From Odontesthes bonariensis (taxonomy: Eukaryota > Chordata > Actinopteri > Atheriniformes > Atherinopsidae), in the NCBI RefSeq assembly GCF_027942865.1, contig NC_134516.1:24325322-24389321 (forward strand): a DNA stretch of 64,000 nucleotides, written 5' to 3'. Below, one piece after another: positions 10,916 to 21,300 of this stretch. The notes below the pieces were generated by a model that was not told the DNA's origin, did not search any database, and worked only from the letters and a program-made list of their open reading frames with translations. Within the stretch, counting starts at the first letter, position 1. The number at the start of each line of letters is the position of its first letter. The translations under genes were made by a program, and so were the position numbers.

Positions 10916-12124
10916 CTATTTAAGATAGTAATTAGGTGTTTTTTAGGCGATGTGAAAACCGTTTGCTGTGACTTTCAAATCTGCTTCAAAACCTGGACGT
11001 GTTTCTTCAGATAAACTCCTGACCAACTGTGAAAAAGCAGTGAAAATGTCTGGCCTGTATAAACTTTGTGATGTCAAACAAGATCAGAGATGACATGGAT
11101 TGTGATGTCACTACAGTGATGACATCACAGCTTTGTGAAGGCTTCTGTTCTGTCTCTTCTGGTCTGTGGTTCCAACCACAGATTCTGGATGGAAGTGAAG
11201 TCCGGATTCCAGAATGTTGATTTGTGTTCTCTGTTAATCTCTGGACGACTTCAGCTGATTACTTCCTGTCACTGTCACGTTGGAAGGTCCACTTCTGCCA
11301 GTTTTTCAGCAGCCAGTATCATGTTTTCCACCAGCAGTGTTTCCCAAGACAGAATAATGTCAGTTTGTTTAAAATGTTGCCAAAATAAACTATTACAATT
11401 ACAACAAATGTCATCTCAGGGCACTTCAGTAATAAAGTCCAATTCAGGCCAATTTGAGTTCAGTTCATTATAATTATAATCCAATTATTCAATTCAGAAT
11501 GAATCCAATTCATTCATACAGAGCAATTCAAAAACTATTTCCTCGCTAAGGAAACCAACAGATGGCACCGAACTTGCACTAGTTCTAATTAGATAGAACT
11601 TTTTAATAGTTCTAAGATCATATCTTTCTGGCTTTATTTGCATTTTACAAAGAGTCCCAAATAATTATGAAAGTGGGGTTTTAATTAGAAGAAAAAGCCT
11701 CAAAATAAAGTGATTTTTAGGAGTATGCAGGGATTCATTTCCATCTAATGAACAGGTCAGTTATATTAAACAGTGGGCCGTGTGAGCAGCAATCAGGGGA
11801 GTAAGGAGTTCACAGATCATAGACAGAGGCAACCGTCCAACTATTCAAAGCTTTTAAAATGAGTAATAAAATCTGACAGGTAACCAGGGAAGGAAGGACA
11901 AGAGGCAGGGAGGTGGTCAACCACTGTGTGGCCTGGTGTGGGAATAATCACCTCAGCTGCTGATTTTAGGAGGAGCACCAATAAGCCAAACAGCGTCTCC
12001 ATCCCAGGAGAAGAGGTGGCTGAGGAACACCTGGGAGTTTACCTGGGCAGCAGACTGTACTGGATATGCAACACTGAAGCTGTCTAAAAAAAGGACAGAC
12101 CAGACTGTGCACCGCCCATCTCTA

Positions 12125-12712
12125 GTTCGATGCACAAGTACCGAGGTGTTTTTCAGTGGACCTCCACCAACAGTTTGGAAAGGAGATGAGAGATTCAGCA
12201 GACTGATGATGCTAAACAGATAGATCAAAGACATGTGTGCTGCTCATTCAATGAACTTTATTGACAATTTCAACATCTTTTGGGGACGCAGGCACCTCTT
12301 TAAGGCAGATGGATTTCACCTTAACAAGTCAGGAGTTCAGTTGCTAAGCTCCAACATTTTTTACTCTCTGCGTCACACACCAGCAGCCCCTATCAAGGAC
12401 GAGACAGGACAAAATGATCCAAAAGGACAGATAGGACAATGCTCTGGTGAGGGCGCTGAGACAAGGACTGACCATGGAGGACAGCAGATCCAGAAAGAAC
12501 CTGCAACGTCATCATCCTCACCCCGAGATAAGGAGTCTGCAACGTCATCAGCCTCACCCCGAGATAAGGAGTCTTCACCAGCCCCGGCAGTCCAACAGGT
12601 GGAGTCTCCCCCAGCCCCAGTGGGAAACCCCCAGCCTTCGCCCCCACCCCCCCAGACCCCACCCAACCCCCAGCACTCTCCACTCAGTGAATCTGAATCA
12701 TCATATCTGTGA
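12125..12712 (+). CDS. LINE ORF1 C-terminal part (SGNH esterase-like), broken, copy A
   Basis: Readable as …STEVFFSGPPPTVWKGDERF…, then FIDNFNIFWGRRHLF, KADGFHLNKSGVQLLSSNI. These are the late blocks of the esterase (SGNH hydrolase) domain found in ORF1 of L2/CR1 LINEs; the DGxHLN block carries the catalytic Asp/His pair. A TAG at 12222-12224 replaces the tryptophan codon (TGG) of the other copies. After the domain comes a Ser/Pro-rich tail with two 12-residue repeats. The N-terminal half of ORF1 is absent. Confidence 0.65.
12503..12574 (+). repeat. 36-bp coding minisatellite, two units
   Basis: Two tandem 36-bp units encode ATSS(S/A)SPRDKES in the ORF1 tail. Copy C has three units (18741-18848), copy B one (41186-41221). 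Confidence 0.85.
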
Positions 12713-12725
12713 GTCTGTCTGATAT

Positions 12726-15683
12726 GTGCCGGGTCCAGGCTGTAATACTGATATCAAGAATGCTCTTCCCCAGATAAAGTCAGGGCCCTATGGAGTTCAG
12801 ACAGCCTTTTCAATCCCTGTGATGACAGGTAACAGAAAAGTGGTCAAACTGGTGAGAAATAAAAAAGGTTCAGTTAAATCTACCAATCTATTGAATATAG
12901 TGTGTCAACCCCGAAACGCACCAGTATCATCTGTTGTCTCCACGAGATTAGCCCTACTCAATATCAGATCACTAGCCAACAAATCCCTCTTAGTAAATGA
13001 CATGATCATGACCTATAGTCTAGACTTTTTATTTCTTAGTGAAACATGGCTGACTGAATGTAGCTGTGATACCATTCTCAATGAGGCAGCACCAACAAAT
13101 TTCAGTTTTATCATTAAGTGTCGAAGTGGTAAGAAGGGCGGGGGAGTTGCCGCCATTTTTAAATCAGTCTTTCAGTGCAAAGAAATTTTACTTGGTGATT
13201 TTAGCTCGTTTGAATATCTCTGTTTTTTAGTAAAGGGGGATCCAAAAGTTATCTTCCTAATCATTTATAGACCACCAAGATACCCAGGAACTTTCTTTGA
13301 TGAGTTTGCTGAACTGCTGTCAGTTATCTGCACTGACTATAACTTTTTGACACTACTTGACACTTTTGGCCTCCTTCAACATGTGAATGGACCCACACAT
13401 ACTCGAGGCCACACACTGGATCTGGTTATCTCTAAAGGTGTTGACGTTTCTTCTGTTGATTTCAAGGACTTGGCGTTCTCTGATCATTTCTGTGTGTTCT
13501 CTGACTTACAGTTAACTCCAAACATTCAGTTAACCCGTGTGTCTGTCAGAAAAAGGTATATAAATGAGAATACCAGTGCTAAGTTTATGGAAGTTATAGC
13601 TATGTCATCAACTGCGAGTGCAGAGACAGTTGATGAACTCTTAGATAACTTTAACTTGAAAATCTCAAATGTCATGGATACTGTTGCACCTGTTAAAAAT
13701 AAGATGATCTTGAGCAGAAAGCGAACACCATGGAGGAACACTATGATGGTAAAGGCCTTGAAAACAGAATGCAGGAAAGCAGAGCGTAAATGGCGAAAAA
13801 CTAAACTTCAAATTCACCATGACCTCTACAAACAAAGTCTTTGTAATTTTAACCACCGGTTACTCCGCGCTAGACAGCAACACTTATCTCAAATGATTAA
13901 TAAGAACATCAACAACACTCGTGCTTTGTTTGCTATGGTTGATAAGCTGATAACCCCCCCAAAACATATAGTTTCAGAACTCTGTTCCACAGAAAAATGC
14001 AATGAATTTGCTTGTTTTTTCAATGAAAAAATCAAATCTATAAGGCTAAAAATCAACTTAAATCAGCAAGATAATAAAATGGCGCAATCCTTTAAACCAC
14101 CTGGGAATCAATCAACTATGATGTCAGAATTCAATACAGTTGACCAAAAAACCATAGAAGAAACCGTCCAGCATCTTAAACCATCGACATCCTGTCTTGA
14201 CACAATGCCATCTGACTTCTTTAAAACTATTGTAAGCTCTGTCCAAACAGATTTGCAGCAAATAATAAACTGCTCACTTCAATCAGGCACGTTTCCTAAA
14301 CCCTTAAAAGTACCTGCCATCAAGCCACTCCTAAAAAAGACAACATTGGATGCTTCCATTTTAACCAACTACAGACCCATCTCAAATCTTCCTTTCATAG
14401 CCAAGATTGTTGAGAAAGTGGTTTTTAATCAACTCAGTAACTTCTTGAACTCCAGTGAATGTTTTTGTCTGACTGAAATTTGTCAAGGAGTCCTCCTTGA
14501 CAAATTTCAGTCAGGCTTCCGACCTCACCACAGTACAGAAACGGCTCTTATTAAAGTGTTAAATGACATAAGGTTGAACACTGACTCAGACAAGGTGTCA
14601 GTTCTGGTATTGTTGGATCTCAGTGCTGCATTTGACACTGTGGATCACAGTTTACTGCTGAACAGGTTGGAAACCTGGGCAGGACTCAGCGGGACAGTCC
14701 TAGAATGGTTCAGGTCCTACTTGGAGGAGCGGAGTTATTTTGTGACCATTGGAAGTAATCAATCTGATCGAGTGGCTATGACATGTGGAGTTCCTCAGGG
14801 GTCAGTTCTTGGACCCCTTCTGTTCACTCTATACATGCTGCCTCTGGGTCAAATTCTGAAGAACTCTAAAGTCAACTACCACAGCTATGCAGATGACACA
14901 CAGATATATCTCGCACTGTCTCCAGATGACTGCAGTCCTATAGAGTCATTGTGCGACTGCTTAGAGCAAGTCAAAAAATGGATGAACCAAAATTTCCTTC
15001 AGTTAAATCAAGAAAAAACTGAGGTCATTGTGTTTGGCAACAAAGAGAAGAGGTTTGCTGTCAGTAAACATCTTGAGTCACTGTCTCTAGAAACTAAAGA
15101 CCAAGTCCGGAACCTCGGCGTGCTGATAGACTCAGACCTGACCTTCAACAATCATGTCAAATCAGTCACCAAATCAGCCTTTTATCAACTTAAGAACATA
15201 TCCAGAATTAAGGGTTTCACGTCCCAAATAGATCAGGAGAAGCTGATTCATGCTTTCATCTCCAGCAGACTTGACTACTGTAACGGTCTTCTGACTGGAC
15301 TCCCCCAAAAGAGTCTCAAACAGCTGCAGCTCATTCAGAACGCTGAAGCCCGAGTTTTAACCAGAACAAAGAGATCACATCACATCACCCCAGTTCTCAA
15401 GTCTTTACATTGGCTCCCGGTCAGATACAGAATAGATTTTGAAGTTCTGCTACTTGTCTACAAATCACGGAATGGTTTAGGTCCAGAATACATGAATGAC
15501 ATGCTAGCTGAGTATAAACCCAGCAGAGCTCTGAGATCTGCTGACTCAGGTCAGATAGTGGAGCCCAGAGTTCAAACTAGACATGGTGAAGCAGCTTTTA
15601 GCTGTTATACTGCACACAACTGGAACAAACTACCAGCAGAACTGAAATCAGCCCCAACTGTAGCACTTTTAAATCCAGGTTAA
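12726..15683 (+). CDS. LINE ORF2, endonuclease-reverse transcriptase, copy A
   Basis: A single 985-residue open frame. The endonuclease begins near LLNIRSLANKS (~76), SETWL (~105) and YRPPRYPGTF. The block that should contain GDFN is missing: the sequence passes directly from SVICTDYN to FLTLLDTFGL. The reverse transcriptase is well preserved: NYRPISNLP, FQSGFRPHHSTETAL, LDLSAAFDTVDH, GVPQGSVLGPLLF and YADD (~720). The last residues depart from the usual FKSRLKTFLF end because of a small frame change near 15660. An in-frame insertion before FQSGFR (14458-14494) creates a perfect 21-bp inverted repeat. The endonuclease loss should make this copy unable to nick target DNA itself. Confidence 0.85.
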   Translation: MPGPGCNTDIKNALPQIKSGPYGVQTAFSIPVMTGNRKVVKLVRNKKGSVKSTNLLNIVCQPRNAPVSSVVSTRLALLNIRSLANKSLLVNDMIMTYSLDFLFLSETWLTECSCDTILNEAAPTNFSFIIKCRSGKKGGGVAAIFKSVFQCKEILLGDFSSFEYLCFLVKGDPKVIFLIIYRPPRYPGTFFDEFAELLSVICTDYNFLTLLDTFGLLQHVNGPTHTRGHTLDLVISKGVDVSSVDFKDLAFSDHFCVFSDLQLTPNIQLTRVSVRKRYINENTSAKFMEVIAMSSTASAETVDELLDNFNLKISNVMDTVAPVKNKMILSRKRTPWRNTMMVKALKTECRKAERKWRKTKLQIHHDLYKQSLCNFNHRLLRARQQHLSQMINKNINNTRALFAMVDKLITPPKHIVSELCSTEKCNEFACFFNEKIKSIRLKINLNQQDNKMAQSFKPPGNQSTMMSEFNTVDQKTIEETVQHLKPSTSCLDTMPSDFFKTIVSSVQTDLQQIINCSLQSGTFPKPLKVPAIKPLLKKTTLDASILTNYRPISNLPFIAKIVEKVVFNQLSNFLNSSECFCLTEICQGVLLDKFQSGFRPHHSTETALIKVLNDIRLNTDSDKVSVLVLLDLSAAFDTVDHSLLLNRLETWAGLSGTVLEWFRSYLEERSYFVTIGSNQSDRVAMTCGVPQGSVLGPLLFTLYMLPLGQILKNSKVNYHSYADDTQIYLALSPDDCSPIESLCDCLEQVKKWMNQNFLQLNQEKTEVIVFGNKEKRFAVSKHLESLSLETKDQVRNLGVLIDSDLTFNNHVKSVTKSAFYQLKNISRIKGFTSQIDQEKLIHAFISSRLDYCNGLLTGLPQKSLKQLQLIQNAEARVLTRTKRSHHITPVLKSLHWLPVRYRIDFEVLLLVYKSRNGLGPEYMNDMLAEYKPSRALRSADSGQIVEPRVQTRHGEAAFSCYTAHNWNKLPAELKSAPTVALLNPG

Positions 15684-15816
15684 AAACATTTCTCTTTCGG
15701 TGTGCTCATGGTTGAGTTTATAATTTTCTTTTTCCCCTCTTCTTTGATTGCTTTTAATTTTTATTCTATGCTTTATGCTGTTCTTTTAAATGGCTTGTCT
15801 TTATGTAAAGCACAAT

Positions 15817-16810
15817 GGGCCTCATGCAAGAACATTTTTGTATTTTTATTCTAAATTTCTCTCACTTTTTTCGTAAGGTCTTGTACGAACACGCCACGTC
15901 AGATTCAACAAGCGCTCTTAACTTCGGAAAAAGTGTGTAAAGGACCTGCGTAAATGATGAATCCCACTCATGCGTATCAAAGTTCACGTGCACGAGGATA
16001 GTAAATTTGCATACTCCACGCCCAAAATGATACCATATAAGGCAGTGCTTCCTCGCTCCTGAGCCAGGAAGTGTTGAGTGTTGAGTCATGAGAAAGGCAT
16101 CAAGGCACAAAAAGAACAACTTTACGGGCTCTGAGATTGAAGTTCTGCTTTCAGAACTTCAATCTCTGTCATTTTTAGCAGTGTCAGCAGTGGAATTACA
16201 GAACCTGCTAAAGCGAAGAAATGGGAAGCATTTACGAGTGCTGTTAATACCATGTCACTGAAATAAATTAAAAAAATGGTTTCGCCCTGGGCAGGCGATC
16301 GATGACTGTAACTAAAGCCGTGCAATCAGTTGTTGCCTCATCATGATGGCACTTTGATGGGGTGGTCCATGAGGGGGGTCTTCTGGCAGCACAGCTTCTT
16401 GTCTGCCTGGGCTGGTTCAGGTGGAGACCCTCGTTCATGGCAATATTGCATGAACCTGTGCATTGCATATTCCAGGAACGAGGTATCGAGACACACCCAC
16501 CTGGCCTTCAGCTCAGTGCGCTCCACAACAGCACGGGTGCTTTGATGCGTATATGTGTCTCGTGCTCCAATTATGATTGGTAGTCCAGCCACGGCATGAA
16601 AGCCCCTCTTAATTTGTACTTGTTGGACAGCGGCGTATGGGAATTTGATGTACCATAGGTGATAAACTGATGAGAGCTTTGATGACCAAGGGGAGCGCAC
16701 AGCTCACAGTGGACTGGGACACCCCCGATCTGTCTCCAATCTCCCTCTGAAAGGTTCCCGTGGCCAAAAATCCAAGGGTGGTGAGGACCTGGGCGTTTGG
16801 TGGACCTGGG
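15817..16810. mobile_element. Decayed Harbinger element
   Basis: The left end GGGCCTCATGCA resembles the terminal repeat of the Harbinger at 44841 (GGGCCTCATGTA). Inside, + strand codons near 16088-16240 read as a Myb/SANT-like start (KNNFTGSEIEVLLSEL). The - strand from ~16800 to 16350 reads as Harbinger nuclease pieces: VLTTLGFLATGTFQRE, then IKRGFHAVAGLPIIIGA. Nuclease and Myb genes in opposite orientation are the usual two-gene layout of Harbinger. Frames are broken and internal parts are missing. No right terminal repeat is seen; an hAT fragment begins there. Confidence 0.7.
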
Positions 16811-16927
16811 CACTGAAGGTCTTACCAGTTCAGTTGATTGAAGGAAACAAGTCAGCTGTGCTGTCGCAGGGTTGTAACAAAAACCTGCACCCACACGGCC
16901 CTTTCATGGACCAGTTTGACACCCCTG
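16811..16927. mobile_element. Half of a palindromic hAT MITE
   Basis: From CACTGAAGGTCTTACCAG to GGACCAGTTTGACACCCCTG this matches the right arm of the palindromic element at 62691-62906. The left arm is missing; the Harbinger lies in its place. Confidence 0.75.
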
Positions 16928-19232
16928 CTCTAAGCAATCTGCACAATGACTCTATAGGACTGCAGTCATCTGGAGACAGTGCAAGATATATCTGTGAGTC
17001 ATCTGCATAGCTGTGGTAGTTGACTTTAGAGTTCTTCAGAATTTGACCCAGAGGCAGCATGTATAGAGTGAACAGAAGGGGTCCAAGAACTGACCCCTGA
17101 GGAACTCCACATGTCATAGCCACTCGATCAGATTGATTACTTCCAATGGTCACAAAATAACTCCGCTCCTCCAAGTAGGACCTGAACCATTCTAGGATTG
17201 TCCCGCTGAGTCCTGCCCAGGTTTCCAACCTGTTCAGCAGTAAACTGTGATCCACAGTGTCAAATGCAGCACTGAGATCCAACAATACCAGAACTGACAC
17301 CTTGTCTGAGTCAGTGTTCAACCTTATGTCATTTAACACTTTAATAAGAGCCGTTTCTGTACTGTGGTGAGGTCGGAAGCCTGACTGAAATTTGTCAAGG
17401 AGTCCACTGGAGTTCAAGAAGTTACTGAGTTGATTAAAAACCACTTTCTCAACAATCTTGGCTATAAAAGGAAGATTTGAGATGGGTCTGTAGTTGGTTA
17501 AAATGGAAGCATCCAATGTTCTCTTTTTTAGGAGTGGCTTGATGGCAGGTACTTTTAAGGGTTTAGGAAACGTGCCTGATTGAAGTGAGCAGTTTATTAT
17601 TTGCTGGAAATCTGTTTGGAGAGAGCTTACAATAGTTTTAAAGAAGTCATATGGCATTGTGTCAAGACAGGATGTCGATGGTTTAAGATGCTGGACTGTT
17701 TCTTCTATGGTTTTTTGGTCAACTGTATCGAATTCTGACATCATAGTTGATTGATTCCAAGGTGGTTTTAAGGATTGCGTCATTTTATTATTTTGCTGAT
17801 TTAAGTTGATATTTAGCCTTATAGATTTGATTTTTTCATTGAAAAAACAAGCAAATTCATTGCATTTTTCTGTGGAACAGAGTTCTGAAACTATCTGTTT
17901 TGGGGGGGTTATCAGCTTATCAACCATAGCAAACAAAGCACGAGTGTTGTTGATGTTCTTATTAATCATTTCAGATAAGTGTTGCTGTCTAGCACGGAGT
18001 AACCCGTGGTTAAAATTACAAAGACTTTGTTTGTAGAGGTCATGGTGAATTTGAAGTTTAGTTTTTCGCCATTTACGCTCTGTTTTCCTGCATTCTGTTT
18101 TCAAGGCCTTTATCATCATAGTGTTCCTCCATGGTGTTCGCTTTCTGCTCAAGATCATCTTATTTTTAACAGGTGCAACAGTATCCATGACATTTGAGAT
18201 TTGAATGGTATCACAGCTACATTCAGTCAGCCATGTTTCACTAAGAAATAAAAAGTCTAGACTATAGGTCATGATCATGTCATTTACTAAGAGGGATTTG
18301 TTGGCTAGTGATCTGATATTGAGTAGGGCTAATCTCGTGGAGACAACAGGTGATACTGGTGTGTTTCAGGGTTGACACACTATATTCAATAGATTGGTAG
18401 ATTTAACTGAACCTTTTTTATTTCTCACCAGTTTGACCACTTTTCTGTTACCTGTCATCACAGGGATTGAAAAGGCTGTCTGAACTCCATAGGGCCCTGA
18501 CTTTATCTGGGGAAGAGCATTCTTGATATCAGTATTACAGCCTGGACCCGGCACATATCAGACAGACTCACAGATATTATGATTCAGAGGAGGTGGGGGG
18601 GCTTGGTGACTTTTGTTTGAGGGCTGTTTCCAACGTGATGGACGTGGTGGAATGGGAGGGGCTGGATGAGGTGGGATGTTAGGGGGGTTTCCCACTGGGG
18701 CTGGGGGAGACTCCGCCTGTTGGACTGCCGGGGCTGGTGAAGACTCCTTATCTCGGGGTGAGGCTGATGACGTTGCAGACTCCTTATCTCGGGGTGAGGC
18801 TGATGACGTTGCAGACTCCTTATCTCGGGGTGAGGATGATGACGTTGCAGGTTCTTTCTGGATCTGCTGTCCTCCATGGTCAGTCCTTGTCTCAGCGCCC
18901 TCACCAGAGCATTGTCCTATCTGTCCTTTTGGATCGTTTTGTCCTGTCTCGTCCTTGATAGGGGCTGCTGGTGTGTGACGCAGAGAGTAAAAAATGTTGG
19001 AGCTTAGCAACTGAACTCCTGACTTGTTAAGGTGAAATCCATCTGCCTTAAAGAGGTGCCTGCGTCCCCAAAAGATGTTGAAATTGTCAATAAAGTTCAT
19101 TGAATGAGCAGCACACATGTCTTTGAGCCATCTGTTTAGCATCATCAGTCTGCTGAATCTCTCATGTCCTTTCCAAACTGTTGGTGGAGGTCCACTGAAA
19201 AACACCTCAGTACTTGTGCATCGAACCTTCAC
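16928..19232 (-). mobile_element. L2-type LINE, copy C (inverted, truncated)
   Basis: Reverse-oriented sister of copy A. ORF1 (19232-18558) reads STEVFFSGPPPTVWKG through HLFKADGFHLNKSG without the stop seen in copy A. It continues into the repeat tail and a proline-rich end. ORF2 begins at 18554 (MPGPGCNTDIKNALP). The endonuclease is deleted from TECSCDTI to ISNVMDTVAP (about 200 residues relative to copy A). The reverse transcriptase runs to YADDSQIYLALSPDD and stops at 16928, where the hAT fragment starts. Copies A and C face each other, making an inverted repeat with arms of ~3 kb around a ~1.1-kb spacer. Confidence 0.85.
18741..18848 (-). repeat. 36-bp coding minisatellite, three units
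   Basis: Three tandem 36-bp units of the ORF1 tail repeat described in copy A, in - orientation. Confidence 0.85.
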
Positions 19233-20451
19233 AAACTGAAGCTCCCGTTTGTGTTTCTACTCTTCCGGGTCACGGACTCCCTATCCGAGTCCGTCTGCGG
19301 AGGGAAAGTGAGCCCAAAAGGTTCTGGCCAGATCCTGGATCCGGTCGCAGCCGGCATGTTTTCTGAGCTCCTCCACCCGGCCGAAGGAGTCAGAGGAGGT
19401 CATGGCCCAGTTTGGGACGTCACGCTTCTGTCGGCCCTCTGCAGAGGAAATGAAACGGCTTTAAGCAGAACCACGTGTGCTTCCTATGCTTCATAGCTTC
19501 ACTGTCCTTCCACACACAGTTTGCTGCTTCTTTGCATTTTGTAAAGTTAATATATGACCAAGATGAGACAATTTACCCAAAACAGCTCAAATCTAATCTG
19601 CTGATATTTGTTATAGTTCTTTTTTACAACCAAATACTCAGACTCAGCTGTGTGGACCCCACTCTCCTCTGCACCTAAACACGGCAGCACAAGCATCAGT
19701 TCCTCCTCTTTAGATCCAGTTACTGGGATGAAAATGCGATGCTGACTGTCAATCTTTCAGTCAAGATATGATGTGTCACAACTGCAAGAAGTACGTCTGG
19801 TTCTATAAGTTGTAAATGAAGCAGGGAGGATCCAAGCTTCCTAAAGTAACTCAGGAGTCCACAAACTCAGGGACGTCATGACCATGAACATACACCTGGC
19901 CTCAGTTTGGCTCTTCCAGCACATAAATGCTGAACAACACCACTCCCTGTTTGCCTGTTGAAGTTGACTCTATTAGCCTCAGGCCTCTGAACTGCTTTAA
20001 AGTCAAATTTCTTGCCATCATTAGTTTCACAAATGTTTACAATAGACTGAATTACAGGTTAAAGTCACTGGACGTTATCCAACAAAAAGAATGTCACAAT
20101 GACTGATCTTATAAGAGGTTTCATTTTCTTTTATACACCAGCCTGCCTCTTGGATATTACCCAGATACATCTCCAGCAGCAGAAATACAAAAAAAAAGTA
20201 CAGTCTGGTCTGTCCTTTTTTAAGACAGCTTCAGTGTTGCATATCCAGTACAGTCTGCTGCCCAGGTAAACTCCCAGGTGTTCCTCAGCCACCTCTTCTC
20301 CTGGGATGGAGACGCTGTTTGGCTTATTGGGGCTCCTCCTAAAATCAGCAGCTGAGGTGATTATTCCCACACCAGGCCACACAGTGGCTGCCCACCTCCC
20401 TGCCTCTTGTCCTTCCTTCCCTGGTTACCTGTCAGATTTTATTACTCATTT
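19233..20451 (-). repeat. Mosaic block remainder, copy C
   Basis: On -, 20451-~20095 matches 40195-40530 (and 11875-12110), including a Rex-like RT C-terminal fragment (EEHLGVYLGSRLYWICNTEAV). Parts of 19900-20090 match 40540-40760. About 19260-19900 is extra relative to copy B and is not identified. Ends sharply at 20451 on …TTATTACTCATTT. Confidence 0.7.
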
Positions 20452-20500
20452 GACCGTAGTCCAAGCTGAGAGGCGTTTACATTTATTTAGAATGATCTAC

Positions 20501-21300
20501 CTTTTTTATGAGGGGCTTCTGAGAAGCCGTAGCCAGGGAGAGATGGGATTATGACCTCAAACGCTACGCTATCATGGTTTTGTGTCAGAAGTGGTAGGAT
20601 CCTGTAGAACTCATAAAAGGAGCCTGGCCAGCCGTGAACATGCATGAGTGGCAGAACCCTCTGATTCCCACTGGAAGGTGGGCGTACATGGATGAAGTGC
20701 ACGTCCAGTCCTGCACCACAACAAAGGCAGAAAAACATGTGGGGCCATTCTTGGCCAATTCTTAACATGAAACTTTTTTTGGTTTATTCCTCAAGGAGCT
20801 TCACCTTCGATTTTGGTTTTGAAGTGTGGATATTTGTTAAGCACCGCCACCTGCTTTTTCCAGTCCTCCAATAGGACACCACTTTCTTGAGATAAGTGGA
20901 GTTGAAGCCATACTGGAAGCAGCTGTCTTCTAAAGGGTCGCTGTAGCGGGTTCTGTCAATGCGCTCATGGAGGTCCTGTTAGAACAAAAAAAAAAAAAAC
21001 AAGTGCCGACTGCTTCACATGGCAGAATTAGAGACTTTCTATTGTCATATCTAAAAGGTAATCAAGTTAGTTTAAACGTAAAAGCACCTCCATCTCTTTA
21101 TCTGAGGTGTGCACTGTAAATGGATATATTTTATCATCCTCTGACTGTGGCTTTTCTCCTGATCCCCACCACCCTTCCCCAAAGGGATCGTTTTCGGCCT
21201 GCTCCTCCTGTGCACTGCATAAGCCAGTATTCCCCCTGCTGCCACAGCAGACCCGATTAGAAGCTGTTGTTGCACAACGTCCAGGCCAAAGAAAGTGTCC
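20501..21300 (-). pseudogene. ephx1: Microsomal epoxide hydrolase pseudogene, three exons
   Basis: Three exons with splice sites are visible on -: 21300-21088, 20975-20805 and 20710-20501. They encode the N-terminal half of EPHX1: membrane-anchor-like stretch QQQLLIGSAVAAGGILAYAV, EGWWGSGEKPQSEDDKIYPF, DLHERIDRTRYSDPLEDSCF, GLDVHFIHVRPP and the oxyanion/HGWPG block HVHGWPGSFYEFY … PGYGFSEAPHKKG. Exon 1 shifts frame between IPLG and EGWWG (near 21180). Exon 2 shifts frame after YWR, where ~10 nt including the codons before DWKKQV seem lost (near 20880). The catalytic Asp, Glu and His exons are absent; downstream lies the mosaic block. Family identity is clear; it cannot make a working hydrolase. 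Confidence 0.85.

Larger units (their letters stand above)
7764..12116 (+). repeat. Mosaic duplicated block, copy A
   Basis: From TCAGAGACGGACAAAGTTCC (7764) the sequence is repeated in direct orientation at 34023 (constant offset 26,259 to ~10378; then a 2-kb Harbinger interrupts copy B). By eye identity is high, with scattered substitutions. The block is a patchwork: non-coding 7764-9260, a LINE endonuclease fragment, a reverse-oriented zinc-finger fragment, a Tc1 transposase fragment, a ~900-bp non-coding stretch (10920-11870), and a Rex-like reverse-transcriptase C-terminal fragment (~11940-12105). The L2-type LINE follows in both copies. The left end sits on unrelated sequence in the two copies. 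Confidence 0.85.
12117..15816 (+). mobile_element. L2-type LINE, copy A
   Basis: Contains the ORF1 esterase end, ORF2 (endonuclease + reverse transcriptase) and part of the 3' UTR. The 3' UTR is cut at 15816 by a Harbinger-like element; the intact 3' end is seen in copy B (to ~44080). Two sister copies are at 16928-19232 (-) and 40805-44080 (+). The presence of an SGNH-esterase ORF1 places it in the L2/CR1 group. Confidence 0.85.

Noticed and set aside
7764-12116. Helitron as carrier of the captured fragments
   Set aside because: The left edge begins TC, but insertion is not between A and T in copy B, and no CTRR end with hairpin was found before or after the LINE.
17806-18197. + strand frames inside LINE copy C
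   Set aside because: Antisense to ORF2; the same frames appear antisense in copy A.
12117-20451. Inverted LINE pair as a single composite transposon
   Set aside because: No shared target duplication at the outer ends, and the outer ends continue into mosaic sequence of different extent.
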